64,000 bases of DNA from Acinetobacter lwoffii (GCF_019343495.1 NZ_CP072552.1:4403-68402); one strand, 5' to 3'; shown: positions 51,960 to 61,834, counted from the first letter of the stretch. Notes: generated from the sequence alone by a model not told the origin. Made by a program: numbers and translations.

Positions 51960-52574
51960 CCTTTGTTAGCTTGGTGTGGTCTTTCATGATTGTAATGCCA
52001 CAGCCAATCAGTTACGTAATCCTAAACTTCTTCCAATGTATCAAACAAATGCTTGCTCAGCCAACTATAGTTGATTATAAAATTGAGTAGCACAGTAAAA
52101 TCCTTATGAAATGGTATCTTACGAAAATATTTGGGTGCTATACCTTTTAGAATTCAGCTATATAACGTATGGTCCGATTATAGCGTTCAATATACGCATT
52201 CTGCTGTGGTTTACCCGGTTGAATATATTCAATACGAATACCGTGCTCAGTAGCCCAGCGCACAAATTCGTGACTGATAAATTCGGGACCATTATCGCAT
52301 CGGATCACTAATGGTTTTCTCTCTACTCCAGCAATTGATTCAACGTACGAATAATCCTGATTGTGGGCAATGAGAACCCTGACTCAATGGCTAGGCCTTG
52401 GCGGCGGTAATCATCAATCACATTCAATAATCGAAACTTGCGACCATCGGAAAGCTGATCATGTATAAAATCTAATGACCAAACCTGATTTTCTCGGATT
52501 GGTTCTTTCAATGGTTCAGGTGCATGCCGTTTTAGTCTTCTTCTCAGTTTAATACGCAGATTCAGTGCCAACTC
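51960..52574 (-). pseudogene. IS3-family OrfB remnant (frameshifted)
   Basis: Pieces in different frames give [20 protein letters not shown] and then HGIRIEYIQPGKPQQNAYIE, both IS3-group OrfB (rve integrase) sequence. Stops and shifts break it, the 5' part is missing and no clean IS ends remain. Confidence 0.8.
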
Positions 52575-52705
52575 ACAGTAAATGCGGTAAGCTAAAGCCA
52601 GAGTGGTGAGCGATCATTCCCTAGCTTACCATCAATTAAGCGAATCCATTTGGATACAAGATTTGTATTCAATCCATGTTGCAAAGCGACCGAAGCAATT
52701 GAAAC

Positions 52706-53524
52706 GGCACTGTTGCAAATAGAGATTTGAGTCGATGATGTTTCCTTTAAAAAGTACTTAGAGACCGAAAACCCTGTTGATTAGACACACTTCACCCTGA
52801 GGCTGACCATAATAAAATGACGATGCTTGTCCTTTACGTAGTGCACGCATGACTTCAATACCTTTAATTGTGGCATAAGCCGTCTTCATAGATTTGAATC
52901 CTAATGTGGCCCTGATGATCCGCTTTAGCTTGCCATGATCACATTCAATCACGTTATTTTTATACTTAATCTGCCTGTGCTCAAGGTCTGGTGGACATTT
53001 ACCTTCCCGTTTTAACCGTGATAAAGCACGTCCATATGTGGGTGCTTTATCCGTGTTGATCACTTGTGGAATTTGCCACTTCTTCACATTATTTAAAATT
53101 TTTCCAAGAAAACAATATGCTGATTTGGTATTACGTCTAGAAGAAAGATAAAAATCAATGGTATCGCCACGTTGATCGACTGCACGATACAGATAAGACC
53201 ATCGTCCATTCACTTTTACATAGGTTTCATCAATATGCCACGAGCTCAGATCTGTAGGATTACGCCAATACCAGCGTAAACGTTTTTCTATTTCAGGAGC
53301 ATAACGTTGAACCCAACGGTAAATAGTCGTGTGATCAACATTCACACCCCGTTCGGCCAGCATTTCCTGCAGTTCACGATAGCTAATGCCATATTTACAA
53401 TACCAGCGCACAGCCCAAAGAATGATTTCGCCCTGAAAATGCCGACCATGGAAAGGATTCATATGCTGCACCTTTAGCTAAAACAGTCTTCAGCTTACCA
53501 TTCGTGGTTATTTGCAACAGTGCC
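52706..53524 (-). mobile_element. IS6-family insertion sequence, copy 3
   Basis: 819 bp with GGCACTGTTGCAAATA ends, flanked by a perfect 8-bp duplication ATTGAAAC (52698-52705 and 53525-53532). It is the only IS6 copy here with an intact target duplication, so a straightforward insertion into older IS debris. It appears identical to copy 1. Confidence 0.96.
52758..53462 (-). CDS. IS6-family transposase (copy 3)
   Basis: The 234-residue product is identical to that of copy 1 in every residue. The DDE triad is intact (IDETYVK, NTDKAPTYG, ECDHGKLKR), so this copy is a likely active donor of copy 1 or the reverse. Confidence 0.95.
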   Translation of the reverse strand: MNPFHGRHFQGEIILWAVRWYCKYGISYRELQEMLAERGVNVDHTTIYRWVQRYAPEIEKRLRWYWRNPTDLSSWHIDETYVKVNGRWSYLYRAVDQRGDTIDFYLSSRRNTKSAYCFLGKILNNVKKWQIPQVINTDKAPTYGRALSRLKREGKCPPDLEHRQIKYKNNVIECDHGKLKRIIRATLGFKSMKTAYATIKGIEVMRALRKGQASSFYYGQPQGEVCLINRVFGL

Positions 53525-53781
53525 ATTGAAACGTCCGGGGCCTTACAAGCCTGAACGATCTGCTGTTTAAATTCAGCACTGTATGTTCTTCGTTTTTTCG
53601 CAAGAGATTCGATGGATGTCTGATTATTTGTAGTGATAAATTTAAGTCCCTACTTGTTTTTAAGTGGGGACTTAAATTAAGGCTTATAGGATGAATTCAT
53701 AAGGTGTGTTCAGCGGACTTCTTACAAAAGAAATAACGAAAAAATAGTTAAATTAACTTTTCAGTATTAATTTGACTAATT

Positions 53782-54117
53782 TTAATTGCTATTGAATAAA
53801 ATTCGATTTAAATACAATTTTTTAGTGATTAAGTCTAACCCAGATATTTCTTTTTTTAAATCACATTTAAAAGTAATAATTTTTTCCCCGTGGTCTACAG
53901 TGTAGCTAAAAATTAAACCATTATGTACTTTATAGTATTTATTACCGATATACTTGTATCCAAAAAAATGAAATGAAAGAACGGAGTCACAAAATATTTC
54001 TAACATCTTAGAATTATTTATATTAATAAAAGAGACAGTAAAGCTATCCGATGAATTGTGAACCAATTTATGAAGAATATTAAGAAGAAATGTATTGTAT
54101 AGTTGCGAAGATTTCAC
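53782..54117 (-). CDS. Hypothetical protein
   Basis: 111 residues, rich in Asn, Ile and aromatic residues: LLNILHKLVHNSSDSFTVSF, then NKYYKVHNGLIFSYTVDHGE. It resembles a small beta-rich fold but matches nothing I recognise. It has neither signal peptide nor membrane helix. Gene status is supported only by length and low stop density in AT-rich DNA. It lies downstream of the relaxase in the same direction, separated by 218 bp in which nothing else was seen. Confidence 0.4.
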   Translation of the reverse strand: MKSSQLYNTFLLNILHKLVHNSSDSFTVSFININNSKMLEIFCDSVLSFHFFGYKYIGNKYYKVHNGLIFSYTVDHGEKIITFKCDLKKEISGLDLITKKLYLNRILFNSN

Positions 54118-54335
54118 TATTTAACCTTATTTAAAGCACACGAAAAACACGTAAAAAACGAGTTATCCTTTCATGTCTTTAAATAAGAGTGACTTTCTCC
54201 CGCTAGCCTTAATTCTAGCTAACCAACTAGTCTGTTATAAAACTAGGGGGCTATTGATTTTATAACTCAATAAAGATGAAAAATCTAGTTTTTTTTAGAA
54301 AATTATTCATTCTTCCTGAATTCTATTTAAGAGTA

Positions 54336-57194
54336 TTAGAAACCAAAATCAAGGCTATCATTTGTATGGTTTAGACTCTTAGAATTTTTGTCTAATGTTG
54401 TAGATTTCTCTTTATTGATGAGGTCTGTTTGATCTTCTATAGTTGGTGATGTTGGAGGAGAATTAGGAATAACAGTCTTGTACTCATTTATTTGGTGCAC
54501 AATATTGTGATCTATCTTGTCGGTCGCTGAGCTTTCAACTTGACGATCTATTACTAATGGGTGGTCAAATTCGATTCTTATATTTGTTGCACGTGCAATT
54601 TCTTGCACCTGTCTTTTAAAGTCATCTGTACCGGACACCCATACAACCCCAAATTTATCTCTAGCCAATAACAAGGCATCGTGAATATGGTCACGCTTTT
54701 GGCTGACTACGGTAATATCTAAAGTATTTTTGCTTTCAAAAAAAGCGACTTTCTCTTGATCGATATAAAATGTTTCTCCAAATTTGTATTCGATACGATA
54801 TTTTTTAATAGGGTAGGCTGACTGTAAAATTTGATCAGAATCTTTCAAGGTTTCTTTTGGCCTTGTGAAGATATTATTCCGCTCTAATTCCTGTTGTTTG
54901 CGCAGTTTAACTTTTCGACTGTATTCATAAAACTCAAACATCTGTAAGTAATCAAGTTCAGATAAAGATTCTGTCTGTTGATATGATTCGTTCACTTTAT
55001 TTTTAGGTATAAGTGCGAGGTCTCTTAAATGTTGCGAAGCATCGTTAGTTGTAACAAGGCTATGGCAATTTTCGTTGATCATAGGCTGATGCTCTAAAGA
55101 AAAATATAATTGCCAGGTTTGCTCGATGTCATTTGAGTTGAAATATTGTTTATTTAATTTTGAGGCTTGTGTATAGATCAGGTTATGCAGCCTTTGTATC
55201 AAGATACTCTGATCTTCTTGATTAAGCTGAGGCAATTGATGCTTTTGAATACCTGCTGCTAAATTAGATTTGAGCTGGCTCATATTGATGCCACAACAAT
55301 TCAGTAGTAAACCAGTTTTGATCAGCGCTGTACTTTGGCATTCGCCTGTTGTCTTAAAATGTTGATAGAGTTGTCGAAATCCAGCTTCGAGTTGCTCCGA
55401 GGATAATTTTGATAGAGCGGGGAGAGTTCTACTTTTGTTTGTATCTTGAATTTCGTTTGATCTATGTTGGGAAAGCATTTCGAATAAGTTTTTAAAATCT
55501 GATGATCCTCGAACTGATACTTGATGCTCAGGATGTAAATTCTTTATACATTGCTCTAACCGGGTGATTGAATAATTACTAAAGATAAGAATCCCATATC
55601 TATTCTGAATGCCAATGGGCTCTTTAGGATCATTCGAATCAAACAAAATTTTAGCAGTCTTGATTTCTGGATTTTCTTGATAAATAAAATTTTTAGACTG
55701 ACGTTGATCGAATAGAAATTGTTGTTGTATCAATAGGGGATTGGTGGGTGAGATAAATCTTAAAAAATCAGCATAAGAGGTAATTTGGGTTGAATCAAAG
55801 TTTCTAGACAAAAAATTTTGATCAAATAGCTTTTCAGAAGTCTGTTGGCTTAAATTTTGATTTTGGATAAGAAACACGTTCCTGATTTTGGCTCTGGTTG
55901 TCAGTTGTTCTGTATGATGTTGATAATGTAATAGAGTATAAATCGTATCAGAAGCCTGTTCTGGAAATTTTTTCTGAAGTTGTTTTAAAAAAGAAGATTT
56001 ATTGTATTTATAAATTTCATTCTCGAAATTGATATCCTGGTACTTGGATCGACGATTCTGACTATAAACATCTTTAGTTGATTTCATCTTGAGATAAGCG
56101 TCATGAAGCTCCTTAACCAAAAAGTCTTTATTCTGGAATAAATGATAAGCAGAGATCTTTGAGGATTCATGTGGAGTGTGCTGAGCTGTCGTATTCAATT
56201 TGGGCTGATAGATTTTGATCTGATCAGCGTGATGAGGTGTAAACTCCCCCCAACGGTTTTCCAAATTCTTTAAAGTGACTTGTTTATTGCAAAATAACGA
56301 TGCCTTAAATGTTAGTGACTCCTGATCATGGGGCCTTATCGTAAAAATACTACCGCTACGCTTACGTTCATACGAAATTCCTGAAGATGCTAATTGTTGA
56401 TGCCAGTCTTGCCAACTAGTTGCCTCTTTTAGAATGGGCTGAATGATTGTTTCAAGCTCATCTTGATAGTTGCTTGCAACAGACATTTCCTTGCTCAATC
56501 GACTCTTTTGTTGATGTCGATGTTCTTGATCACGAATCTTTGCACTGATTTTCAATGCATCGGGATTTGATATGTGATTGATGTTTTTTTCACATTCTCC
56601 AGTTTTACTGTTATAGATAAAGAGGGGATTTGGTTCAGGGTCCCAACCCTGTTTTGCCTCAATTTCTGCAACAGCTCGATGTACTGCATTCAAGATCCAA
56701 CCATCTCCTAGATCCACCGCTTGATGTTCATTATGATTGTTTTTTCTGTAGGGATGGATTCGGTTAATGATCAAATGGAAGTGTACATTGTCTGTATCCA
56801 TGTGCAATGCATACTGCATTTGTAAGTCATCTGCTTTGAGATGTTTACTTAAAATATCGATTTGTTCTTCTAATTGTTGGGTCGTTGGGACTTCAAATTT
56901 TTTAAAACTTCCGACGATATGAACAATTGGGTCATCCACCCTTGTATTCAAACTGGCAGTTTGTGACATTTCAATTTTTTGATACTCAATATTTTCATCC
57001 AGAAAGTTACGTGAGTTCGAGTAAACACATTTTTCAGAAATGAGCTCATGACTAAAGCTAGCGTGCAACTGAGTAATATAGTCACTGAGGTAGTCGATAC
57101 GCGTTTGATTTGGATTATGTATATAGTCTGATAAACCGTTGATACGATTTTCAACAGAAGTGCCTAAGGTGTTTGGAATTACTTTAATAATCAT
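54336..57194 (-). CDS. MOBP-type conjugative relaxase with LPD7 domain
   Basis: 952 residues. The N-terminal relaxase domain carries the metal-binding three-His motif HMDTDNVHFH (His131, 138, 140); a Tyr around residue 24 or 35 is the likely nucleophile. A long helical middle follows, and the C-terminus has an LPD7-like segment (FGETFYIDQEKVAFFESKNT, LLLARDKFGVVWVSGTDDFK). It would nick the oriT at 57571-57600 and pilot the strand. No type IV secretion genes are in the window, so the plasmid looks mobilisable, unless transfer genes lie outside. Confidence 0.9.
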   Translation of the reverse strand: MIIKVIPNTLGTSVENRINGLSDYIHNPNQTRIDYLSDYITQLHASFSHELISEKCVYSNSRNFLDENIEYQKIEMSQTASLNTRVDDPIVHIVGSFKKFEVPTTQQLEEQIDILSKHLKADDLQMQYALHMDTDNVHFHLIINRIHPYRKNNHNEHQAVDLGDGWILNAVHRAVAEIEAKQGWDPEPNPLFIYNSKTGECEKNINHISNPDALKISAKIRDQEHRHQQKSRLSKEMSVASNYQDELETIIQPILKEATSWQDWHQQLASSGISYERKRSGSIFTIRPHDQESLTFKASLFCNKQVTLKNLENRWGEFTPHHADQIKIYQPKLNTTAQHTPHESSKISAYHLFQNKDFLVKELHDAYLKMKSTKDVYSQNRRSKYQDINFENEIYKYNKSSFLKQLQKKFPEQASDTIYTLLHYQHHTEQLTTRAKIRNVFLIQNQNLSQQTSEKLFDQNFLSRNFDSTQITSYADFLRFISPTNPLLIQQQFLFDQRQSKNFIYQENPEIKTAKILFDSNDPKEPIGIQNRYGILIFSNYSITRLEQCIKNLHPEHQVSVRGSSDFKNLFEMLSQHRSNEIQDTNKSRTLPALSKLSSEQLEAGFRQLYQHFKTTGECQSTALIKTGLLLNCCGINMSQLKSNLAAGIQKHQLPQLNQEDQSILIQRLHNLIYTQASKLNKQYFNSNDIEQTWQLYFSLEHQPMINENCHSLVTTNDASQHLRDLALIPKNKVNESYQQTESLSELDYLQMFEFYEYSRKVKLRKQQELERNNIFTRPKETLKDSDQILQSAYPIKKYRIEYKFGETFYIDQEKVAFFESKNTLDITVVSQKRDHIHDALLLARDKFGVVWVSGTDDFKRQVQEIARATNIRIEFDHPLVIDRQVESSATDKIDHNIVHQINEYKTVIPNSPPTSPTIEDQTDLINKEKSTTLDKNSKSLNHTNDSLDFGF

Positions 57195-57196
57195 GT

Positions 57197-57514
57197 CTAA
57201 CGTACCTGGTCATTTAGTCGACGCACAATGATTTTCAACTCATGAACGAGCTCTGTAAGGTCACATAATTCTTCGGGGATCAAATCTTTATCTTGGAGTT
57301 CAATCAATATTTTTGGGAGAATAATGCCAAGTGTTCTAATCGTATGAATATCACGTTGATCGATTAATTGACTGTAGTCATCACTTAAAATTTTTTTACG
57401 TATATAGTCAGATTGATTGAGCTGTAATGCCTTGCAGGCAAGATTGATATCTTGATGTTCATCTGCAGTTAAACGAACAATGATCTGCTTATTTCTTGAT
57501 GCTTTAACTTTCAT
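57197..57514 (-). CDS. Relaxosome accessory protein (MobC/TraJ-like, RHH)
   Basis: 105 residues. KASRNKQIIVRLTADEHQDI and the following LQLNQSDYIRKKIL form an N-terminal ribbon-helix-helix, and the C-terminal helices are ELCDLTELVHELKIIVRRLN. Such proteins bind oriT and recruit the relaxase. It starts 57 bp from the oriT dyad and ends two bases before the relaxase gene. Confidence 0.8.
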   Translation of the reverse strand: MKVKASRNKQIIVRLTADEHQDINLACKALQLNQSDYIRKKILSDDYSQLIDQRDIHTIRTLGIILPKILIELQDKDLIPEELCDLTELVHELKIIVRRLNDQVR

Positions 57515-57570
57515 TTTTTTCTACTGTATACAAATTGAGACCGAGCAACGCGAGCTCGAGATTTGACATG

Positions 57571-57600
57571 GATGATGTGATATACATCATCCCATCCTGT
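57571..57600. other. oriT with nic site
   Basis: The inverted repeat GATGATGT-N5-ACATCATC (57571-57591) is followed directly by CCATCCTGT. ATCCTG|T matches the nic consensus of the IncP/MOBP group (YATCCTG|Y), placing the nick between 57599 and 57600. It lies next to the mobilisation operon, as expected. Confidence 0.8.
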
Positions 57601-57785
57601 ATTTATTGGCTGTCAGTGAATGAATTAAAGTTAATGAAAATAATGGTTGATTTATATTTTTTTATTATCGCGAAATATGACTTTTTTCAGTAATTTAAGA
57701 ATCCAAAAATGGTCATGTTTTGCCATTTCTGTAATGAAGTATATTCAGAATAATTGGCTTCTAGATTTATTTTTGAGGAAAAAAC

Positions 57786-58160
57786 ATGATACAAGACCAG
57801 AATATTTTACACCTTGATATTCAAAATCCAGACAATATTAATTCTGACTCCTCAACAGAAAATACTTCTGAAACTGTATCGACAAAAGAAGAAAAGCATT
57901 CAAAAAATGTTGAGAAAAATCAAAAAATATATAGCAAAAATGATTCTAAAAACTTTGAAAATATTCTTCTTTGTTATATAAAAGAATTGAATGAAAAGAC
58001 CATTACACAGAATCAATTGCTTACTCAGCATAAGAAAACTTTACTTCAACTCTTTGGTCTTGGTGCAACAACCGGAGAAGTACTAGACTTTCTAAAAAGA
58101 AACAATTTTGTGGGTATTACTGAGGAAGCTTTAAAAGAGTTTTTAAAGAAGAAAAAATAA
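57786..58160 (+). CDS. Hypothetical plasmid protein
   Basis: 124 residues. The N-terminal half is Asn/Ser/Glu-rich and probably disordered; the C-terminal half is helical: ILLCYIKELNEKTITQNQLL, then LLQLFGLGATTGEVLDFLKR, which resembles plasmid proteins near mobilisation genes but has no family name I can support. TTTTGAGGAAAAAAC precedes the ATG, a good ribosome-binding site. It is divergent from the mob operon and convergent with umuC. Confidence 0.55.
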   Translation: MIQDQNILHLDIQNPDNINSDSSTENTSETVSTKEEKHSKNVEKNQKIYSKNDSKNFENILLCYIKELNEKTITQNQLLTQHKKTLLQLFGLGATTGEVLDFLKRNNFVGITEEALKEFLKKKK

Positions 58161-58187
58161 ATTATGGTGTGAAGTAATCACTAAAAA

Positions 58188-59483
58188 TTACTTTACACAA
58201 AGCAATTGATCCCATCGAAAGTAGTTCTGGCTCAGTTGATTACGAGACATATTCCAGCTTCTATTTGGTAACCTACTTGCACCCAGAGCAAGCTTGGTTT
58301 TTCCAAACTTATGATGGATTTCTTCAAGTGAATCCATCAGGTTATTGCCTGCGGTTATTTGTTTCATGTCTATAAACAGGTCGTAAGTGTGGTTAACTTT
58401 GGGCTCTAGACAAGTCAATATTACGCCGCACTTTTTGAAGCCTACATCTTTCTGATATAAGTCATCTATCATTTTTGTGGCAATCTTACACAACATTAAA
58501 ACGTTATCAGTTGGTTCTGGCAAAGTAAGTGCTGCAGATTTGCTGTAATAAGGTTTATGTGTTTCAAATGGATTGGATTGTACAAAACCAATCATGTAAC
58601 CACACAACATCTTCTCACCTCTTAAGCGGGCAACTGCATCTTGGACGTAGAGACTCATAGCCTCTTTTAGATCATCAATATGATAAATCCTTTGGCCAAA
58701 TGAACGACTTGCGACAATTTGCTTTCGAGGAGCTTGCGTATGTTCTAACTCAATACAAGAGACACCATGTAATTCAAGTAATGTTCTGTGCATAACAATG
58801 GAAAATTGATCCCTGATCATGAAAGGGAAGGCCATTGCAAAATCCAGCACAGAATAAATATTAAGACTATTTAGTTTCTTTGTATGTTTGCTACCGACAC
58901 CCCAAATTTCACCTACCTCTATCGTTTCATATAAGCTTTCTATAGCACAATAATCCATGGCAACCAGGTTACACACACCATTGAAGTAGGTGTTCTTTTT
59001 TGCAATGTGATTTGCCATTTTGGCTTCAGTTTTAGTTCTGCCTAAGCCAATACATACTGGTAAACCGAGCCAGGTAAAAATACGCTGACGAATCGTCTGT
59101 GCATAATCAGTCAAATCATACTTCTTGGCATAAGCAGTCAAGTCCAAGAAGCATTCATCAATCGAATAGACCTCTTGTTCTTCAGGAGTTACAAAGTCAG
59201 ACAGGACCTTCATGAATCTGCGAGACATTTCTGCATATAAAGCATAGTTGCTTGAGAGCACTTGGACCTTATGCTGCTCTACAATGTCCTTAATTTGAAA
59301 AAGGGGAACTCCCATCTTGATACCTAAGTCTTTGGCCTCCTGTGAGCGTGCCACAGCACAACCATCATTGTTAGAGAGGACAATCACAGGTTTGTTATTT
59401 AAACTTGGGTTAAAGATACGTTCGCAACTGACATAACAGTTGTTGATATCTACCAAAGCAAAGATCTTGTTTGTATATGCCAT
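58188..59483 (-). CDS. umuC: UmuC/RumB-type error-prone DNA polymerase V catalytic subunit
   Basis: 431 residues, Y-family polymerase. The N-terminal FALVDINNCYVSCERIFNPS holds the first catalytic Asp and YSIDECFLDL (Asp109, Glu110) the others; a helix-hairpin-helix (VGEIWGVGSKHTKKLNSLNI), a little finger domain and the DUF4113 C-terminus follow. It performs translesion synthesis after DNA damage with UmuD'. It follows umuD by 21 bp. Plasmid umuDC pairs are common in Acinetobacter. Confidence 0.95.
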   Translation of the reverse strand: MAYTNKIFALVDINNCYVSCERIFNPSLNNKPVIVLSNNDGCAVARSQEAKDLGIKMGVPLFQIKDIVEQHKVQVLSSNYALYAEMSRRFMKVLSDFVTPEEQEVYSIDECFLDLTAYAKKYDLTDYAQTIRQRIFTWLGLPVCIGLGRTKTEAKMANHIAKKNTYFNGVCNLVAMDYCAIESLYETIEVGEIWGVGSKHTKKLNSLNIYSVLDFAMAFPFMIRDQFSIVMHRTLLELHGVSCIELEHTQAPRKQIVASRSFGQRIYHIDDLKEAMSLYVQDAVARLRGEKMLCGYMIGFVQSNPFETHKPYYSKSAALTLPEPTDNVLMLCKIATKMIDDLYQKDVGFKKCGVILTCLEPKVNHTYDLFIDMKQITAGNNLMDSLEEIHHKFGKTKLALGASRLPNRSWNMSRNQLSQNYFRWDQLLCVK

Positions 59484-59504
59484 ATGATGAAACCAAGAGA
59501 ATAG

Positions 59505-60083
59505 TTACTTACGTTTCCTGAAGGGTTTGATGACGTAAGTCACTACTCCCCAAATCACCATCTCCTGGCCATCTCTGAGGTAAATATTGGAACAATCAGG
59601 ATTCTCAGCTTTAAGCCAGCGATAGTTACCTTCAATCATCAAGCGCTTAACAGTAAACTCATTGTCGATCAGAGCGATAACGATGTCTTCATGTTTGGCT
59701 TCAAGACTACGATCAACGACAAGTTCATCATCAATTTCAATACCAGCATCTCTCATGGAAAGAGAAGCTACTTTTACAATGAATGTCGCTGCCTCATTAC
59801 TAATGAGGTGTTCATTCATATCTAATGTCTTGTCGACAAAATCTTGGGCAGGAGAAGGGAAACCGGCAGCAACCTTCTCGGCCGCTAAAGGAATTTGCAT
59901 ATAAGTAGATGACTGTACAGGCGTGATTAAATCGATATCATTAAGGCATTGGCTCTCTGCTTTATTTAGATAATTTTTAATCTCTACGATCTTGGATAAA
60001 GGCACTCTTACTGTTTTGGTAGGCTCATTGTATTTAAGTTTTCTACCCGCACCTTCTCTGATTCCCCCACGCTTGTTGTTCAT
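59505..60083 (-). CDS. umuD: UmuD-type SOS mutagenesis protein with extended N-terminus
   Basis: 192 residues, about 50 longer than E. coli UmuD, as in Acinetobacter UmuDAb-like proteins. Self-cleavage site Ala73-Gly74 (VAAGFPSPAQDFVD), catalytic Ser109 (SLSMRDAGI) and Lys146 (FTVKRL). The N-terminal extension starts KRGGIREGAGRKLKYNEPTK, basic enough for DNA contact, consistent with the repressor function reported for UmuDAb. A dyad just upstream could be its operator. Confidence 0.92.
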   Translation of the reverse strand: MNNKRGGIREGAGRKLKYNEPTKTVRVPLSKIVEIKNYLNKAESQCLNDIDLITPVQSSTYMQIPLAAEKVAAGFPSPAQDFVDKTLDMNEHLISNEAATFIVKVASLSMRDAGIEIDDELVVDRSLEAKHEDIVIALIDNEFTVKRLMIEGNYRWLKAENPDCSNIYLRDGQEMVIWGVVTYVIKPFRKRK

Positions 60084-60092
60084 GACTCATTC

Positions 60093-60123
60093 ACTATTTG
60101 GTTTTGTGACGAAATCAAATAGT
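60093..60123 (-). promoter_or_regulatory. Dyad in the umuD promoter
   Basis: ACTATTTG-N15-CAAATAGT starting ten bases upstream of the umuD ATG. It is probably an SOS-type operator bound by a UmuDAb-like repressor; it is not an E. coli LexA box. Confidence 0.5.
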
Positions 60124-60389
60124 AAACTTTCTTTTGTTAGGAAAACAATAGAATCTGGATAAACGGTTAATATAAAAAGTATAAATTTAGGGAGATTTCT
60201 AGCTCTTTCGATTTAATTCTTTACATGTGGACTGCACACAAAATAGCTATGAATGAACATTAGATGAATTTAGATCCTGTAGTAAAACAGCTTTTGATGG
60301 AAACTTAGAAATTTTCAAATGATCTGTATTTATGATTTATGAACCGTACCGGGTTTGTCGGAGAGTCAATATTCTGAGAGACTATCCCG

Positions 60390-60707
60390 ATGACAAAATT
60401 AAAATATACCCCTGAAATCAGAGAAAGAGCGGTTCAATTATTGATTGAATCCGAGAAAGATTATCCATCGAATTGGGCTGCAATCACAGCAATTGCTCCT
60501 AAAATTGGCTGTACTCCTGAAACACTACGTGTTTGGTATCAAAAATACTTAGATCAACAAAATCCAGTTAAAGCACAGCAGCTTTCAGACCAAGAACGTA
60601 TCAAACAACTGGAACGCGAAAATAAAGAACTGCAACGTGCGAATGAAATTCTACGTAAAGCAGCCGCTTTTTTCGCCCAGGCGGAGCTCGACCGCCCACA
60701 CAAATAA
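60390..60707 (+). CDS. IS3-family OrfA
   Basis: 105 residues. An N-terminal helix-turn-helix (YTPEIRERAVQLLIE, then IGCTPETLRVWYQKYL) leads to a leucine-zipper-like coiled coil (RIKQLERENKELQRANEILR), the usual OrfA layout. Its stop overlaps the orfB ATG by one base (TAATG). The fused OrfAB transposase would need a programmed frameshift. Confidence 0.93.
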   Translation: MTKLKYTPEIRERAVQLLIESEKDYPSNWAAITAIAPKIGCTPETLRVWYQKYLDQQNPVKAQQLSDQERIKQLERENKELQRANEILRKAAAFFAQAELDRPHK

Positions 60708-61609
60708 TGGTGGATTTTATCCATAACAATAAAGCGTTATATGGTGTTGATGCGATTTGTAGGATTTTACCGATCGCTGCTTCAACCTATTACCGGACTT
60801 TAGATCTCGCGGAAAATCCAGAACATCGAGCGAAACGAGATTTACATGACTTGCATCATGCTGAGGAGATTAAACGAATTTGGAAGGAAAGTTCAGGTCG
60901 GTATGGTGTGCGTAAGGTCTGGCAACAACTGAAACGTGAAGGCTATGTGATTGCACGTTGTACAGTTGCTCGATTGATGCAAAAGCTAGGTATACAAGGT
61001 GTTTGGCGTGGTAAGAATAAACAAACCACCCGTAACCGAGATGACCAAAAACGGGCAGATGATTTAGTGAAACGTAATTTTAATGCTGATCATCCAAACC
61101 AACTATGGGTGGGTGACTTTACGTATATTCAAACTCATTCAGGCTGGGTATATACCGCATTTGTTATTGACGTGTTCTCACGAGCAATTGTTGGATGGAA
61201 AGTATCTACACGGATGAATACAGATATGGTGCTCGATGCATTGGAGCAAGCATTGCATGATCGAGGCATGCCAAAGAATGTGATTCATCATTCCGATAGA
61301 GGTGTGCAATATCTTTCCATTCGCTATACCAATCGTTTAGAAGCAGCAAATTTACGAGCATCAGTCGGTACGACTGGTGATTCATACGATAATGCTTTGG
61401 CTGAAACGGTGAATGGCTTATACAAAACAGAGGTGATTGAATATTTAAAAGCAGATTGGCAAGGTTTAGCAGATGTACAACTTGCGACACTAAACTGGGT
61501 AGATTGGTTCAATAAAAAGCGTGTACACAGTGCACTGGGTTATGTATCGCCTTTTGAGTTTGAAGCAATGTACTATGATAAGATTAACCCGTTAGGTCAG
61601 GTGGCCTAA
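60707..61609 (+). CDS. IS3-family OrfB transposase
   Basis: 300 residues. An HTH_21 region (YYRTLDLAENPEHRAKRDLH, then SSGRYGVRKVWQQLKREG) precedes the DDE integrase core: WVGDFTYIQTHSGW, VIHHSDRGVQYLS and GDSYDNALAETVNGLYKTE. All three acidic residues are present, so the IS looks functional. Confidence 0.95.
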   Translation: MVDFIHNNKALYGVDAICRILPIAASTYYRTLDLAENPEHRAKRDLHDLHHAEEIKRIWKESSGRYGVRKVWQQLKREGYVIARCTVARLMQKLGIQGVWRGKNKQTTRNRDDQKRADDLVKRNFNADHPNQLWVGDFTYIQTHSGWVYTAFVIDVFSRAIVGWKVSTRMNTDMVLDALEQALHDRGMPKNVIHHSDRGVQYLSIRYTNRLEAANLRASVGTTGDSYDNALAETVNGLYKTEVIEYLKADWQGLADVQLATLNWVDWFNKKRVHSALGYVSPFEFEAMYYDKINPLGQVA

Positions 61610-61648
61610 CTTAAATAAAAAAGTCTCCGACAAACCCGGTACGGTTCA

Positions 61649-61797
61649 TTACATAATCCCTTTTAATGCTTCTACAGGATCTGAGTCCATATATGAAAGG
61701 GAGGGATGCTCAAGGCAATAACCTGCATACTTTAGGGCTTTTTCCGACCATATTATCTGATAGCTATACTGCTTTTGTTTACAAGTAACTCTTGGTA
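61649..61797 (-). pseudogene. HicB-like antitoxin remnant at the IS3 insertion
   Basis: The frame ending at the TAA formed by the IS target duplication reads YSYQIIWSEKALKYAGYCLE then HPSLSYMDSDPVEALKGIM. This resembles the HicB-family core (W-S-E...G-C-E-PSLS...P-EALKGI). It has no start codon, and sequence left of the IS carries no continuation without stops. Confidence 0.5.
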
Positions 61798-61834
61798 TTT
61801 TTTTAAATCAATAATTTATAAAACAATCAGTATT

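Larger units (their letters stand above)
52592..53640 (-). pseudogene. IS OrfA-like gene split by IS6 copy 3
   Basis: Joining across the IS6 copy (one duplication removed) gives SLAKKRRTYSAEFKQQIVQA, CKAPDVSIASVALQHGLNTN and [16 protein letters not shown], then a stop at 52592. This is the helix-turn-helix accessory protein of an IS66- or IS3-like element. No ATG is visible at its start. Confidence 0.7.
60340..61648 (+). mobile_element. IS3-family insertion sequence (IS51-like)
   Basis: 1309 bp with near-perfect inverted ends of at least 24 bp beginning TGAACCGTACCGGGTTTGTC, and a 3-bp duplication TTA (60337-60339 and 61649-61651). It holds two overlapping frames, orfA and orfB. Confidence 0.95.

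Noticed and set aside
52111..52311. 66-codon plus-strand frame
   Set aside because: Antisense to the decayed IS3 OrfB; no independent support.
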